64,000 bases of DNA from Casuarina equisetifolia (Eukaryota; Streptophyta; Magnoliopsida; Fagales; Casuarinaceae). The position numbers and the translations under genes were made by a program. The DNA lies in NCBI GenBank assembly GCA_028551475.1, contig JAKISB010000012.1:1-64000 (forward strand), in the 5' to 3' direction. Numbering within the stretch: the first letter of the stretch is position 1; the number at the start of each line of letters is the position of its first letter. Under the pieces are notes generated by a model. The model made no database searches. It was not told the origin of the DNA and saw only the letters and a list, made by a program, of their open reading frames with translations. This document shows, in pieces, positions 24,345-35,186 of the stretch.

Positions 24345-24991
24345 TGTTATGAACCATTTCACATTCAGACCAAATTGCAATCTAGTAAACCATAAGGACA
24401 TATGTAAAGTAGAAAAGAGAGAAATAAGAATGGTGCAAGGGAAAAAAACCAAGCTAGACCTTAAATCTTTATCAAGATCCTCTAAAATTGTTGAATTGTT
24501 ATGTCATGCAATTGTAAGAATTGAATCGACCTCTAATGAGATCGAAAAGCCAGGATCTACGTAGTCAGATCTAAAACACCACAATGAATAAGAAATAAGA
24601 AAAACATACCGTATTTCAATCTCTTAGGAAGATTCACAAATGCAAAATCAATCTTCAGGTTAAGTTCATATCCTCTATTCTCATTCCGTAGACACTGGCT
24701 TGATGAGAGAAGCTCAAGGGTTGCGGCTTGAAGAATGAAGCCTCATATGGTCCCTAATGCTTGAATAATGTGCTTAAATAGTATGAGCTAGAGGATAGGA
24801 CCTAGCCCTAGCCTTATGTGCCACCAAATAGGCCCACTCATCACGGCCCTATTTGGTTAGCCACGGCCCACACAAGCCAGTCCATATTCATTAACTGGAT
24901 CCTTAAGTCTCACTTTATTAGACCAACATTAATATAAGCCCATCTTATGTAAAACTAAAAAATATGGTAACATTATAAAAATATGGTAACA
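24345..24991 (-). repeat. LTR of old copia-like element (copy 2)
   Basis: The same LTR as at 6518-7145, with the same TGTTATG and GGTAACA ends. It is slightly longer because AATATGGTAACAT is locally repeated at its inner edge. Confidence 0.72.
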
Positions 24992-25465
24992 TTCTCCCAC
25001 TTGGGCTATATTAATATGAATAAAATAATAATAATTAATAATTAGTATTTCAAAATAATTATTTATGCATGCCTTTATGTTGATCTAGAGATTGGTTTTC
25101 AACAATATTCCCATGATACAAGATTTCAATTTTTGAATCATAACAGTAGTTATACTGCTTAATTGATATAATACTTGTCATGGTCACAAAAGCTTTAACC
25201 TCATTGATAAGGATGAATATGGTAGTGTGGCAACCTTATAACACTTTTCACTTCATGTGTTATTTATGTTGTCAGTCCATTTCTCTCTCTTTCGATGAAA
25301 CAATATCATCAGAGAATATACTTTATGGTTCCAATGAACCTATATGTCTTGTACTTAATAACTCGAGTTTAACTTTATGTGTCACAAGATATGTTTTATG
25401 GCTACCTTAGCCAATACTTAAGGTTTACACCTCCCTTAAGACTTCACTCTATATATATATTATAT

Positions 25466-25477
25466 ATATATGCAGAT
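25466..25477. repeat. LINE target-site duplication, 5' copy (copy 2)
   Basis: ATATATGCAGAT lies directly before the LINE and repeats at 30759-30770 after the A tail. It is the same site as in copy 1, which shows common descent of the insertion. Confidence 0.85.
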
Positions 25478-25571
25478 CGCCCCCCAGCTCGCCCCCCAGC
25501 TCGCCCCAGCTCGCCTGCCCCCCCCCCCCAGCTCGCCCATAACACCCGTCCGCCCCCCAGCTCGCCCTCCT
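25478..25571 (+). repeat. C-rich tandem leader of LINE copy 2
   Basis: Imperfect repeats of CGCCCCCCAGCT sit at the very 5' end, with one run of more than ten C. Copy 1 has a shorter version (7632-7691). The minus strand has several G runs separated by short spacers, compatible with G-quadruplex formation. Such leader repeats often vary in number between LINE copies. Confidence 0.8.
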
Positions 25572-25881
25572 TGCTCCTACAGCCTTTACCCATTACCCTT
25601 TCCGTAGTCCCTCCTCGCTGGAAATCTCCCTCACGATTTTCTTACCCAAAACCCAAAGCCAAAGCCAAATCCAGAACCCCCTAATCATATACACATTGCC
25701 AGTGTCCCTCTAGAATCAGCCCACTGAGCCTTCATCGCAATCGGTGAAGGCTCAGAGCCTCTCCCTCTTACACTCATGCAGTAGATTAACCTTGCTAGTG
25801 GCCTACATGTGGGAGATGGTGAATGAAGGTTTCCTTGCTATTACCTTTAATCATCAATTAGACTCCTCGAGGTCTTAGCGT

Positions 25882-27297
25882 ATGGTACATGTTGCTAGAA
25901 GATTTTGTCCAAAATTTGTCACTCGAAGACGGGCTCTCACCTCCCTTGGATTGAATTCCATGGTGGGTACTAGAAGTGGGAAAGTGCGTTCTGCAGCTCC
26001 AAAAACTAAGGTGGAAATTGGAATGGCTATTCCAAAGTCATGCAATGAAGAATTAATATTGGAACCATTAGATGTCTTGAAATCAGGTACCTCTGCCACC
26101 CCTTGTTTAAACAATTCATTTGAGGTAGTATTCGATGAAATTGCTTCTCAAGTAGGTTCAACTGATAAATTAGACAACATAAGGCAGAGCCAAAAGCATG
26201 AAATGACTCCCAATGTGTCTATTTCGACGAGTAATGTTGAAATGAGTTGGAAACAAATAGCCATGGGAACAATAAATCAGATGGCCAAATTAGATTACCT
26301 TCCCCTTACTGAGAAGGGAAAGAGAATTATTGTGAAACCCCCCCCAGAAGCAATTGAGGAGGGCAAAAGTCATTTTGCCAATTGTCTGGTGGGTTATTTT
26401 TTAAATGCAAATACTTCGTATTATGCAGTGAAAGGAATTGTTGAAAAAATGTGGGGTAAAGATAATTTACTAGATATTACTGCCACTGAGGATGGCTTCT
26501 TCTTCTTTCGGTTTTCAAATACTCAAAAATTAGAAGAAGTAATGGAAATTGGAGTATGGGACATAGCGGGTAAACCTTTGTTCCTTCAAAAATGGCATCC
26601 TTGTATCAGATTAGAAAAGGCCAAAATCTCTGCTGTTCCTATTTGGGTTAAGTTGTTTAACGTTCCTCATGCTCTATGGAACAAGATTGGTATGAGCCAT
26701 GTTAGTAGTGTACTGGGTAAACCTCTATATATGGACAAAGCTACTGAACAAAAGCTTCGACTATCATATGCCAAAGTTTGTATTCTAATGGATATTGATA
26801 GTGAATTTCCCCAAAACTTTGATGTTGATATGGGTAATAATGAGGTATTTGAGATTACTGTGGAATATGGTTGGATACCTTCTAAGTGTAAGAAATGTAA
26901 CTGCTTTGGTCATAAAGATTGCACTATAAAGAAAAATATATGGATCCCCAAAAAGAATGAAGGCCCGCAGGGAAATCAAAAAGTAGTTGTCCAAGATCCA
27001 GCTACTACAATAGATAATCAGAATTCACTAGTAATTAAGGATAATGGTATTGACCAAGCAATTACTATTAAGCCTAATATTACTCCTCCTCAAGGTAATA
27101 ATTCTGGGTTTACTGTTGTATCTAATAAGAAAAAATCTCATGGGAAGAAGAAGGATAAAGAGTGTGAAATTATCTCAGAAAATAGGTTTTCTCAGCTTGC
27201 TAATGCAAATGAAAATCAGACCACTTATAATGAGCTTTCAGATCTTCTTGATAACCTTGATGCAGTGGAGATAGGGGATAAACCTCCAGATCAATGA
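25882..27297 (+). CDS. LINE ORF1 protein (DUF4283, zinc knuckle), intact
   Basis: The 471-residue RNA-binding protein of the LINE. It has a variable Ser/Lys-rich N-terminus, a DUF4283-like domain at about residues 150-290, a cysteine knuckle at 336-347 (CKKCNCFGHKDC, where the spacing after His is shorter than the usual CX2CX4HX4C), and a polar, basic C-terminus (KKKSHGKKKDKE). Met27 (MVGTRSGK) is a plausible alternative start. The stop TGA overlaps the ORF2 ATG as ATGA, which suggests ORF2 is translated by termination-reinitiation. ORF1 of copy 1 has a frameshift at the place where this copy reads GGGAAGAAGAAGG. Confidence 0.9.
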   Translation: MVHVARRFCPKFVTRRRALTSLGLNSMVGTRSGKVRSAAPKTKVEIGMAIPKSCNEELILEPLDVLKSGTSATPCLNNSFEVVFDEIASQVGSTDKLDNIRQSQKHEMTPNVSISTSNVEMSWKQIAMGTINQMAKLDYLPLTEKGKRIIVKPPPEAIEEGKSHFANCLVGYFLNANTSYYAVKGIVEKMWGKDNLLDITATEDGFFFFRFSNTQKLEEVMEIGVWDIAGKPLFLQKWHPCIRLEKAKISAVPIWVKLFNVPHALWNKIGMSHVSSVLGKPLYMDKATEQKLRLSYAKVCILMDIDSEFPQNFDVDMGNNEVFEITVEYGWIPSKCKKCNCFGHKDCTIKKNIWIPKKNEGPQGNQKVVVQDPATTIDNQNSLVIKDNGIDQAITIKPNITPPQGNNSGFTVVSNKKKSHGKKKDKECEIISENRFSQLANANENQTTYNELSDLLDNLDAVEIGDKPPDQ

Positions 27298-30200
27298 ATA
27301 TCTTTTCTTGGAATGTGAGGGGCCTCAATAAAAGCCCCAAACAAAGAGAAGTTGTTAAATTTGTACTATCTCAAGATCCACATGTTATTATCTTGATAGA
27401 ACATAGAGTTAAAGAAGAAAATGCTAGCTTTGTTTTAAAGAATATGTTTGCTGATTGGAATTACTCTCACAATTATTTGCATTCTAGTGTGGGAAGAATA
27501 TGGATTTTATGGAAAATGTCCGACTTACAACTTTCAATCCAAGGTAGTTCATCTCAAGTCATACATTGTCGCATTGATAAGATAGGATTCCCATCTTTCT
27601 TCTTATCTGCTATTTATGCAAGCAACTTGGAATCTGAACGTAGGGAGTTATGGGCAAATATTGAGTTTTTCTCTTCTCAAAATATTGGAAACATCCCTTG
27701 GCTATTGGTGGGTGATTTCAATGAAATTCGACATGTAGATGAACGTATTGGGCCAAATGTTAAATGGACTAGGGGCATGGAGGATTTAAATGATATGATT
27801 GGGAAACTAGGATTGTTGGAACCCTCCTTTATGGGTCCTGTTTTCACTTGGTCAAACAAAAGCTCATCTCAGAATCTTAGAGCAAGCAAAATTGACAGAG
27901 CTTTACTAAACACAGAAGGGATTCTCAAATTTGATAAACTTTCAATTGAGTTTTTACCTCCCTTGTTATCGGATCATTCTCCTTCCTTGGTTAAGCTAGA
28001 TACCACTCATAAAAGGAAAAAAGCTCCTTTCAGATTCTTTAATTTTTGGACAGCTAGTCCCGATTTTATGGAAACTGTTAATCATGTTTGGAAGCAAGAG
28101 ATCAGTGGTACTAAAATGTTCAAAGTTGTGAAGAAGCTAAAGGCATTAAAGTTATCCCTTAGGAAGCTAAATTCTGCTCAATTTGGTGATTTGCATCAGA
28201 AGGTAAAGGTGGCGAGAGAACTATTAGAACAAGTTCAACTCAATTTACAACTTGACCCCTTTGATATAGACATGCGTTCTGAGGAAAGACTGAAAATGGA
28301 ACAATTGATTGCATTGAGTAAACATGAAGAAATCCTTTTAAAACAAAAATCGAGGAATCTTTGGCTAAAAGAGGGGGATAATAATAGTAGAATGTTCTTC
28401 TCATCTTTGATGCGTAGAAGAGCTCAAAATAAAATCTCTCACCTAGTACTAGAAGATGGAACTACTATTTATGATGATGATGCCTTGCGGAGAGCTATCA
28501 TTTCATATTATCAAAATGTACTTGGAAGTTCTCATGCTAATAACCGTTTCACTGGAAGGTACTCTTCATTATTCCATGAGAATGTGAATGAACTGTTGAA
28601 TTTACCTGCCTTTGAACGCTCTGATGTGAAGAGAGTTCTTTGGGGTTTTCATGATTTCAAAGCTCCTGGTCCTGATGGATACAATAGTTTATTTTACAAG
28701 AAAGCTTGGTCAATTATCGGTCATGACATAGAAGATGCGGTGCTAGATTTTTTCTCATCCAAGAAATTACTGAAAGCTATTAATGCTACTTTGCTATGCC
28801 TAGTACCTAAAACCCCTAACCCAAGTTGCATGAAGGACTTTCGGCCCATTGCCTGCTGCAATGTGTTATATAAAGTGATCTCAAAACTACTTGCTGAGAG
28901 AATAAGTCTTATTCTCCCTGAAGTGATTAGCAAAAACCAAACTGCTTTTATTAGAGGTCGTCAAATCTCTAAAAATATTATGCTTTGTCAAGAATTGCTT
29001 CATAACTATCATAAAGGAGATAAAGGAAAGCGTGTTGCCATTAAGATTGATCTTATGAAAGCTTATGACATGGTTAAATGGGATGCTATATTGGGGGTTC
29101 TCCAAGCTATTCATACTCCTCAAACTTTACTTGATTTGATTAGCCAATGTATCACTACTACTAGATTCTCTGTGAATTTCAATGGTGAGCATGTAGGTTA
29201 TTTTGAGGGCACTAATGGGTTAAGGCAGGGAGATCCTTTATCCCCGTATTTGTTTGTGCTTGTCATGGAGATCCTTAATAGGATAATTATTGAGAAAGTT
29301 TCCACCTCTACTTTCAAATATTATTGGAGGTGCAAGGAAGAGAAAATCACCCACCTTTGTTTTGCAGATGATTTATTTTTATTTGCACATGGGGATGTTA
29401 ATTCAGTATTATGTCTCACAGAAGCTTTGGAGGAATTTGCAACACTCACAGGTTTGCAGTATAATCCTAGCAAAAGTCAGATATTTTTCTCTGGGATCAC
29501 TGAACAAGAAAAACTTTTGATACTAGATCATACCCCCTTCTCCGAAGGAAAACTCCCTATTAGATACCTTGGTGTTCCTCTTATTACAAGAAGACTTACC
29601 TACACGGATTGCAAAGTGTTGACAGAGAAAATCATGACAAGAATTGATGGATGGGGAATGAAGCATTTAAGCTATGCAGGAAGACTACAATTGGCAAAAT
29701 CAGTTCTCACTTCTATCTGTACCTTTTGGATGCAAATGTTCCTTCTCCCAAAACAGACCATTTATGAGATTGAAAAGAAGATAAGGCACTTTCTCTGGGC
29801 AGGCCACTCAGAAGATCATAAAACTCATAAGGTTGTTTGGCAAGTTGTTTGTTCACCAAAAAAGGAAGGAGGTCTTGGACTACTAAACCTTAAAGTATGG
29901 AATAAAGTCTTGTTGGGGCGATCTCTATGGAATCTCATAAATTGCCCTAATTCATCCTTATGGAGTAAGTGGATTCATTGTACTAAATGCAGGGGAAATT
30001 CAATTATGGAGCTTGACATCAAAGGAAATATGGCATGGAGTTGGAGAGGTCTTCTAAAGTTACGACAAACTTTAACCTCTACGCTATCCAAACCTTCTTA
30101 TTGCTGTAAGGAAACGTACAAGGAATTACGTCAAGTGAGCACTGAGGTTGAATGGTACAACTTAATATGGTCAGGAGGAATCAGCAAACATAACTTCATT

Positions 30201-30671
30201 GGTTGGCTCATATGTAGAGACAAACTACCTACAGCAGTAGTGGTTTCTCGTTGGCTCCCCTCAATGGATTTGTATTGTAATTTCTGTGGCTCTCACTATG
30301 AAGATAGATCACACTTGTTCTTTCAGTGTATTTGGACTAACCAGGTTTGGAGAACTATTCTAGCTCAACAAGGCATTCGTAAGGTCATCTACGATTGGGA
30401 ATCTGAATTGCAATGGATGATTAAAGCAACTAAGGGAAAGGATTTAGCCGCAAAGCTTCTCCAGCTTTCTTTCTTAGCTTGCCTTTATTGTATATGGTTA
30501 GAACGAAATCGTAGACGTTTTCAGAATAAGTCTATTGATATTCCAATGTTATTAGCCAAAATCAGGAGAGTAGTCCGTGGAAGAGCCTCTTTATTTAGAA
30601 ATATTAAACTCTCTCAAGCAAATGTTTTGTTGAGTCATAGTTGGAGAATTTCAAATTCTATATTCTCCTAG
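27294..30671 (+). CDS. LINE ORF2: endonuclease-reverse transcriptase, intact
   Basis: 1125 codons with no interruption. All endonuclease signatures are present: WNVRGLN, Glu36, GDFN at 140-143, SKIDR at 198-202, SDH at 226-228. So are the reverse transcriptase signatures: KIDLMKAYD with Asp586, GLRQGDPLSP at 642-651, FADD at 690-693. A zf-RVT-like Cys/His module near 953-1019 precedes the basic C-terminus. It shares a 4-base ATGA overlap with ORF1. It differs from copy 1 at eight residues (for example Val47, Ile82, Glu150), and copy 3 sides with this copy at all eight. Confidence 0.94.
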   Translation: MNIFSWNVRGLNKSPKQREVVKFVLSQDPHVIILIEHRVKEENASFVLKNMFADWNYSHNYLHSSVGRIWILWKMSDLQLSIQGSSSQVIHCRIDKIGFPSFFLSAIYASNLESERRELWANIEFFSSQNIGNIPWLLVGDFNEIRHVDERIGPNVKWTRGMEDLNDMIGKLGLLEPSFMGPVFTWSNKSSSQNLRASKIDRALLNTEGILKFDKLSIEFLPPLLSDHSPSLVKLDTTHKRKKAPFRFFNFWTASPDFMETVNHVWKQEISGTKMFKVVKKLKALKLSLRKLNSAQFGDLHQKVKVARELLEQVQLNLQLDPFDIDMRSEERLKMEQLIALSKHEEILLKQKSRNLWLKEGDNNSRMFFSSLMRRRAQNKISHLVLEDGTTIYDDDALRRAIISYYQNVLGSSHANNRFTGRYSSLFHENVNELLNLPAFERSDVKRVLWGFHDFKAPGPDGYNSLFYKKAWSIIGHDIEDAVLDFFSSKKLLKAINATLLCLVPKTPNPSCMKDFRPIACCNVLYKVISKLLAERISLILPEVISKNQTAFIRGRQISKNIMLCQELLHNYHKGDKGKRVAIKIDLMKAYDMVKWDAILGVLQAIHTPQTLLDLISQCITTTRFSVNFNGEHVGYFEGTNGLRQGDPLSPYLFVLVMEILNRIIIEKVSTSTFKYYWRCKEEKITHLCFADDLFLFAHGDVNSVLCLTEALEEFATLTGLQYNPSKSQIFFSGITEQEKLLILDHTPFSEGKLPIRYLGVPLITRRLTYTDCKVLTEKIMTRIDGWGMKHLSYAGRLQLAKSVLTSICTFWMQMFLLPKQTIYEIEKKIRHFLWAGHSEDHKTHKVVWQVVCSPKKEGGLGLLNLKVWNKVLLGRSLWNLINCPNSSLWSKWIHCTKCRGNSIMELDIKGNMAWSWRGLLKLRQTLTSTLSKPSYCCKETYKELRQVSTEVEWYNLIWSGGISKHNFIGWLICRDKLPTAVVVSRWLPSMDLYCNFCGSHYEDRSHLFFQCIWTNQVWRTILAQQGIRKVIYDWESELQWMIKATKGKDLAAKLLQLSFLACLYCIWLERNRRRFQNKSIDIPMLLAKIRRVVRGRASLFRNIKLSQANVLLSHSWRISNSIFS

Positions 30672-30758
30672 ATGGTTTGTAATGCTGGGGTATGCCCCTA
30701 AGCTTATGTATTTCTTTATTCTTCGATGAATCAACTCACATATTCATCAAAAAAAAAA

Positions 30759-30770
30759 ATATATGCAGAT
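30759..30770. repeat. LINE target-site duplication, 3' copy (copy 2)
   Basis: ATATATGCAGAT after the A tail. It pairs with 25466-25477. Confidence 0.85.
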
Positions 30771-33700
30771 TTAATCTGTCAACATATAAAGCACCCACGT
30801 GCTAAATACAGCTAGCAAAACTAATGTCAGGTTATACATATTTCAACAATTTACCCAATGGTAAATCAATTTAGTAGTAAACTTTATATTACAGTGCTCC
30901 CACTAAGCAATAGCAACCTATGCTCTTATGTTCATAATGATGACATATCTTTAAAAGCACAAGTCTTTAGTATGTGGGTGTGAAAACATAGCATCTGTAA
31001 TGATATTGTAAACTATAATGTCACCTTTCTTAAGTTTGTCCTTTATAACTTAATGTTTGATTTCTTTGTGTTTAGACCATGTGATACCTTTACAGTTTTA
31101 TAACAACTTTATTATCACAAAATAGCATGATAGGTCTAACAAAGAAATTAAACACTATCAACTCATCAATGAGTACTTTAGACAAATTACCTGAATAGCT
31201 GCCCTATAGCAAGCTACAAAATTTTGCCTATATAATTGAAGAAGTCAAATGTTTATGTTTTGCACTTTTCATGATACTGTCCAAATCACTATAATGACAT
31301 CCTGATGTAGATTTTAAAACATTATTGCAGCTTATAGGGTCTAAATTTGTACATCCCACTAGCTACAAGTTATCTACATATGTATATGTCAACAAATAAA
31401 ACTTTATTTATTTATTTATTTATTTATTTTTTTAAGTACTTGAGAAACTTCTTGTAACAATCAAATAAACTTAATCAAAGTCTAATTGACTTTTATCCAA
31501 AACTTGTTGAAAATAATGTGAGGTCTAGTGCAAACTTAAACATACATGGTGTTTCTTAATGCACTAGAATATGTTGCAAATAATGTGAGGCCTACTTGTT
31601 TATTTCTTTACTTTTTAAGCATTTCTATAGATTTAGTCAATTACCTTTAAGAATAAGAATTATTCTAAGTATGCAAATCTCCATATGGAACCTTTATGAA
31701 GCACTATTAACTTATGTCTTTTAAGAAAGACTCAATAATCATCAATAATAATACTTATGAACTACTAAATAACTGTATTATACCATAAAGTAACTTTTGA
31801 TCATTGCTCACAAGCAAGACAACATTCGTATTGGTATACTCCCGCTGAACTAAGTATATGTTCATGTATAGTCTATTCTATTCAGTGTAGTACTATAAAA
31901 ATATAAACTTTCAAACTTTAAGTACTATTATTGAAAAAACATGCTTGAGTCCATAAATAAGAATAAATTCATCTATATTATATACTTTAAGATTGAATCA
32001 CACATAGACCTCCTTATTCAAAAATGATCTTCATGTCCGTATGGTGTAATCACAAAATCACAAAATATCATTATGACTCATCAACTACATTTCATTGCTC
32101 ACTATATTTAATCACAATTTCAATTAAGGCATCCTCATGAGCAATATGATCCATCATGATATCAATGTCATAGTCATCTAAAAGACCCAATAATATAAAT
32201 GAACAATCAGTTTTCTTTACCTATAGAACCGCCAAGATAAATACCATAATTAGATTATATACATGTGAGACCTCATTTTGAGCTTTATCAGTAACTAGTT
32301 CAATTACCTTAGTAGGTCTCCATTTTAATCCTTTAAGCTCGACATATATCTTACTTTCCCATATTGAGCTTTAGAAACTTTATAACTTTATAACTTTATA
32401 ACTTTATACTTTTAGAGCCTTTTATTGAAGAAATTAATATCCCTTCAAATGATCCAAGTACTTTATACTAGAACAACTTTAGTCCTTTATTTCTACTTAT
32501 AAAGTGTTAAGTTGAATACTTTTATTTTGTAAAGCATCTTACACTTTATGATGTTTAAGAATTAGTACACTCCTTGTGCACAACTTAAAAGGAATTCATA
32601 AAATAACTTTAGCAAGCTTCTATCTAAAGAAATAAAGTGGTATTCTTAAAACATTTCCCACAAGAAACTATGTAACTCAATCCTACAAACCATAGTCCTT
32701 GTCATACTTATAAGAATATAATTACACCTTTTTGGCTACACCACTTTGTTCTGGATTCCCAAGAATCCAAATTGGCTAGTGCTCTTAGAATCCTTTCGGT
32801 AAACAAGCTTGTAAACGAATTAACATATCATATCTACCATAATTCTAATCTTTCAACTAGATTTGAGCATTTTAATACTCTTTCACAACTATTTCCCAAC
32901 CACCGATCCAAGGACTTTGAATTTCTTTAAGAGATTCAAACTCTTTTAATGAATACATTACCATTGTGGAAAAAAACTTAACTTATGAACTTGTAGAAAT
33001 GAAAATTTCTATATAGTGTTACTATATAGGGGTTTGAAATACTAATATATATGACCTCCAATAGGCCAAAAGAATGGACTACAAATTAATTCTTTATATT
33101 GGTCAGTATGCCTTTATCATAGTCTACACATCTCTAGATGACTTTCAAGAGTAGATTGAATGTTATATTGTATCAATCTTTCTACTCTTTACAAGATATG
33201 TGACTAAAACTTTTATGTCACAAAGTGTAAACTAGCTTTTCCAACAAAGGCCTTTTACAAATATCTTATTTTAATATCTAAAAGAGAGATATATAAGAGA
33301 GATAAACACTATAATAATAATCCATGAGACTAAATGTAGTAACCAATTTTATTTAAATTGACAACCAATTATAGAAATCTTTATTTTAAAATGGTTACCA
33401 CACTTGTCCAAAACTAAAGTTGGTAAAACCAATTCTTTCAAAAAATGTTTTATAAATGTTAGTTCATCTTTACTTGGCTTCCTCTGTTTATGAATCCTTA
33501 AATGGTGAAAGCAACTTGATTAGTTGCACCAGTATTTAGCCACTAGGAACTAGATGGGGCTTTAGATAAATTAGATTAATAAACTAATGCCAAAGATTGC
33601 AGTTTATCATCATATGACCTTTCTTAGCTTTACACTTTATTAACCAAGACTTGTATAATTGCAGTCTATCTATCCTCATGTGACCTTTCTTCTTATATAA

Positions 33701-33904
33701 GAAGTAATGATCACCATCCTCCTAAGAGGATTTTTCGCTTAACCCCTTAACACTATGTTAAATAATTCAAAATCCTTAATGGTATTGTGAATAACTTTAT
33801 GAGTATTAAATCTTGATCCTTACCTTTACTGGTACTAGAACTTGATTTGATAATCTATCAACCCCCTTATATAGTTTCTAGTACTTCTATTACCATCAAG
33901 CTTA

Positions 33905-34099
33905 GACAACGAATTCCTACAGTGACTTAGTCCTCATACATGCCGAGCACTTCAGCTTGTTAATTCATAGGTACTGGTAGCTAAGGAACCATTTCACGTA
34001 CATACCAAATTGTAATCTAATAAACCTTAAGGATGCATGCAATGCAGAAAAGTGAGAAATGAGAATGGTGCAAGGGAAAAGAAATCTAGCTAGACCTAA
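33905..34099 (+). repeat. Inverted repeat, left arm (contains LTR fragment)
   Basis: This stretch (GACAACGAATTCCTACAGTG onward) is the diverged reverse complement of 34465-34657, with about 365 bp between the arms. The inner part, 33987-34099, is a fragment of the old copia LTR. The homology continues about 80 bp beyond the LTR edge, so the inversion copied LTR plus neighbouring DNA together. Confidence 0.75.
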
Positions 34100-34464
34100 C
34101 GGTTGATTGAGAACAAATCTTCCGCTTTCAGCCATAAATCGTAGATTTCATCCACAAGACCACTGATAACGAATGTTATGATGGTAAAAATACTTATAAA
34201 AATAAACTTGCAATTGTCTTATATGAGTATTGAAAATAAAGGTAAGATGTTTTGTCAAACTCTATGATAAATTTATAATGTTAATTGATTTCACTAAGTA
34301 AACTTTTAGATTGTCATTTAAGAATTATCAAACTTTTCAACATTTAAAGATGACTATTTACTTAATCAAATCTTCACTGTTTATTTTGATCATTACAATA
34401 AAGATTTAAGGATATTGCATGACATAACAATTCAACAATTTTAGAGGATCTTGATAAAGATTTA

Positions 34465-34657
34465 AGGTTTGGCTTGGTTTTTTTTTCCCTCTTACCATTC
34501 TCATTTCTCGCCTTTTTGCTTTGCATGCTTCCTTATGGTTTATTAGATTGCAATTTGGTCTAAATGTGAAATAATTCCTTAGCTACAAGTGCCTATGATT
34601 AACAAGTTGAAGTGCTTAGCATATATAAGGACCAAGTCATTGTAGGAATTCGTTGTC
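34465..34657 (-). repeat. Inverted repeat, right arm (inverted LTR fragment)
   Basis: Reverse complement of the left arm. LTR homology extends leftwards to about 34408 (ATGACATAACAATTCAACAA matches the LTR at about 6660-6700 in reverse). It could fold back with the left arm if transcribed. Confidence 0.75.
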
Positions 34658-34792
34658 CATGTCGCATTATGTGCTAAGAATGAGATGAATTTCACTTTTA
34701 TTGTTTTGTTTGGGGATTCAAAGAGGTGTATTCTCAATTATGCTATTTTTACTTTACGTGTAGTTCTTGATGTGTATAATGTAGTTTCTTAG
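34650..34792 (+). other. Diverged copy of LTR-element flank
   Basis: A direct, diverged copy of 6380-6517 and its copy 2 equivalent (ATTATGTGCTAAGAATG, TTTACTTTACGTGTA, TTCTTGATGTGTATAATG). It does not code. Confidence 0.65.
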
Positions 34793-35186
34793 CGATATAG
34801 CCATCGAGGTATCTTGATAATGTTTATGAAGGATCTTTTACTATATGTCACTTAATTGCTTCCTTTTATTTATTTATTTTTTATTATTTTGACATTTATG
34901 CTGACATTTTATGTTAATGACAATGTCAACATAAATCAATAAAATTGCATAACATTGTATATTACCTCTAAAAATGGAGGTAAAGGGAATTCCTCCATAT
35001 AAAAGTTGTCCATTACAATTATGTCATACATTTAAATCTAATTAGAGCTTCAAAGAAGTTACTAAACTACAAAGTAGAGAACTTTTAAAGGAGAAAAAAA
35101 AACAAGGAAAAGAAAACTATCATAGATAAGTTTGACTTTGTACTTGAACTCAAGCTCAACAATTTCCTTTTTCTTATTTCAAGCTC
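34793..35186. other. Noncoding spacer with two small hairpins
   Basis: AT-rich, with no gene seen. It contains an imperfect palindrome at 34895-34935 (TTTATG-C-TGACATT against AATGTCA-A-CATAAA) and a short stem TTACCTC/GAGGTAA at 34962-34983. The plastid-derived fragment begins at its right edge. Confidence 0.5.

Larger units (their letters stand above)
25478..30759 (+). mobile_element. L1-type LINE, full-length with both ORFs open, copy 2
   Basis: About 5.28 kb with target duplications, C-rich leader, ORF1, ORF2 and an A tail. Unlike copies 1 and 3, both frames are undamaged, so by sequence alone it could be autonomous. No promoter activity can be judged. Where the three copies differ in ORF2, this copy always agrees with at least one other, so it is closest to the state before duplication. 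Confidence 0.95.
24345..34099 (-). mobile_element. Old degenerate Ty1/copia-like element, block copy 2 (LINE nested)
   Basis: The longest version of the old copia fossil, minus strand. The LTR at the low-coordinate end is 24345-24991, with the copia-type polypurine tract beside it. AT-rich interior surrounds the nested LINE (25478-30759), and an LTR fragment lies at the other end (33987-34099). Near 33.6-33.7 kb the minus strand still resembles a gag zinc-knuckle region (a Lys/Gly/His-Met pattern), in the place expected next to the 5' LTR. It is old and heavily broken, and no usable frame remains. The interior includes an 8-bp tandem (ACTTTATA, four times) at about 32382-32413. Confidence 0.62.
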
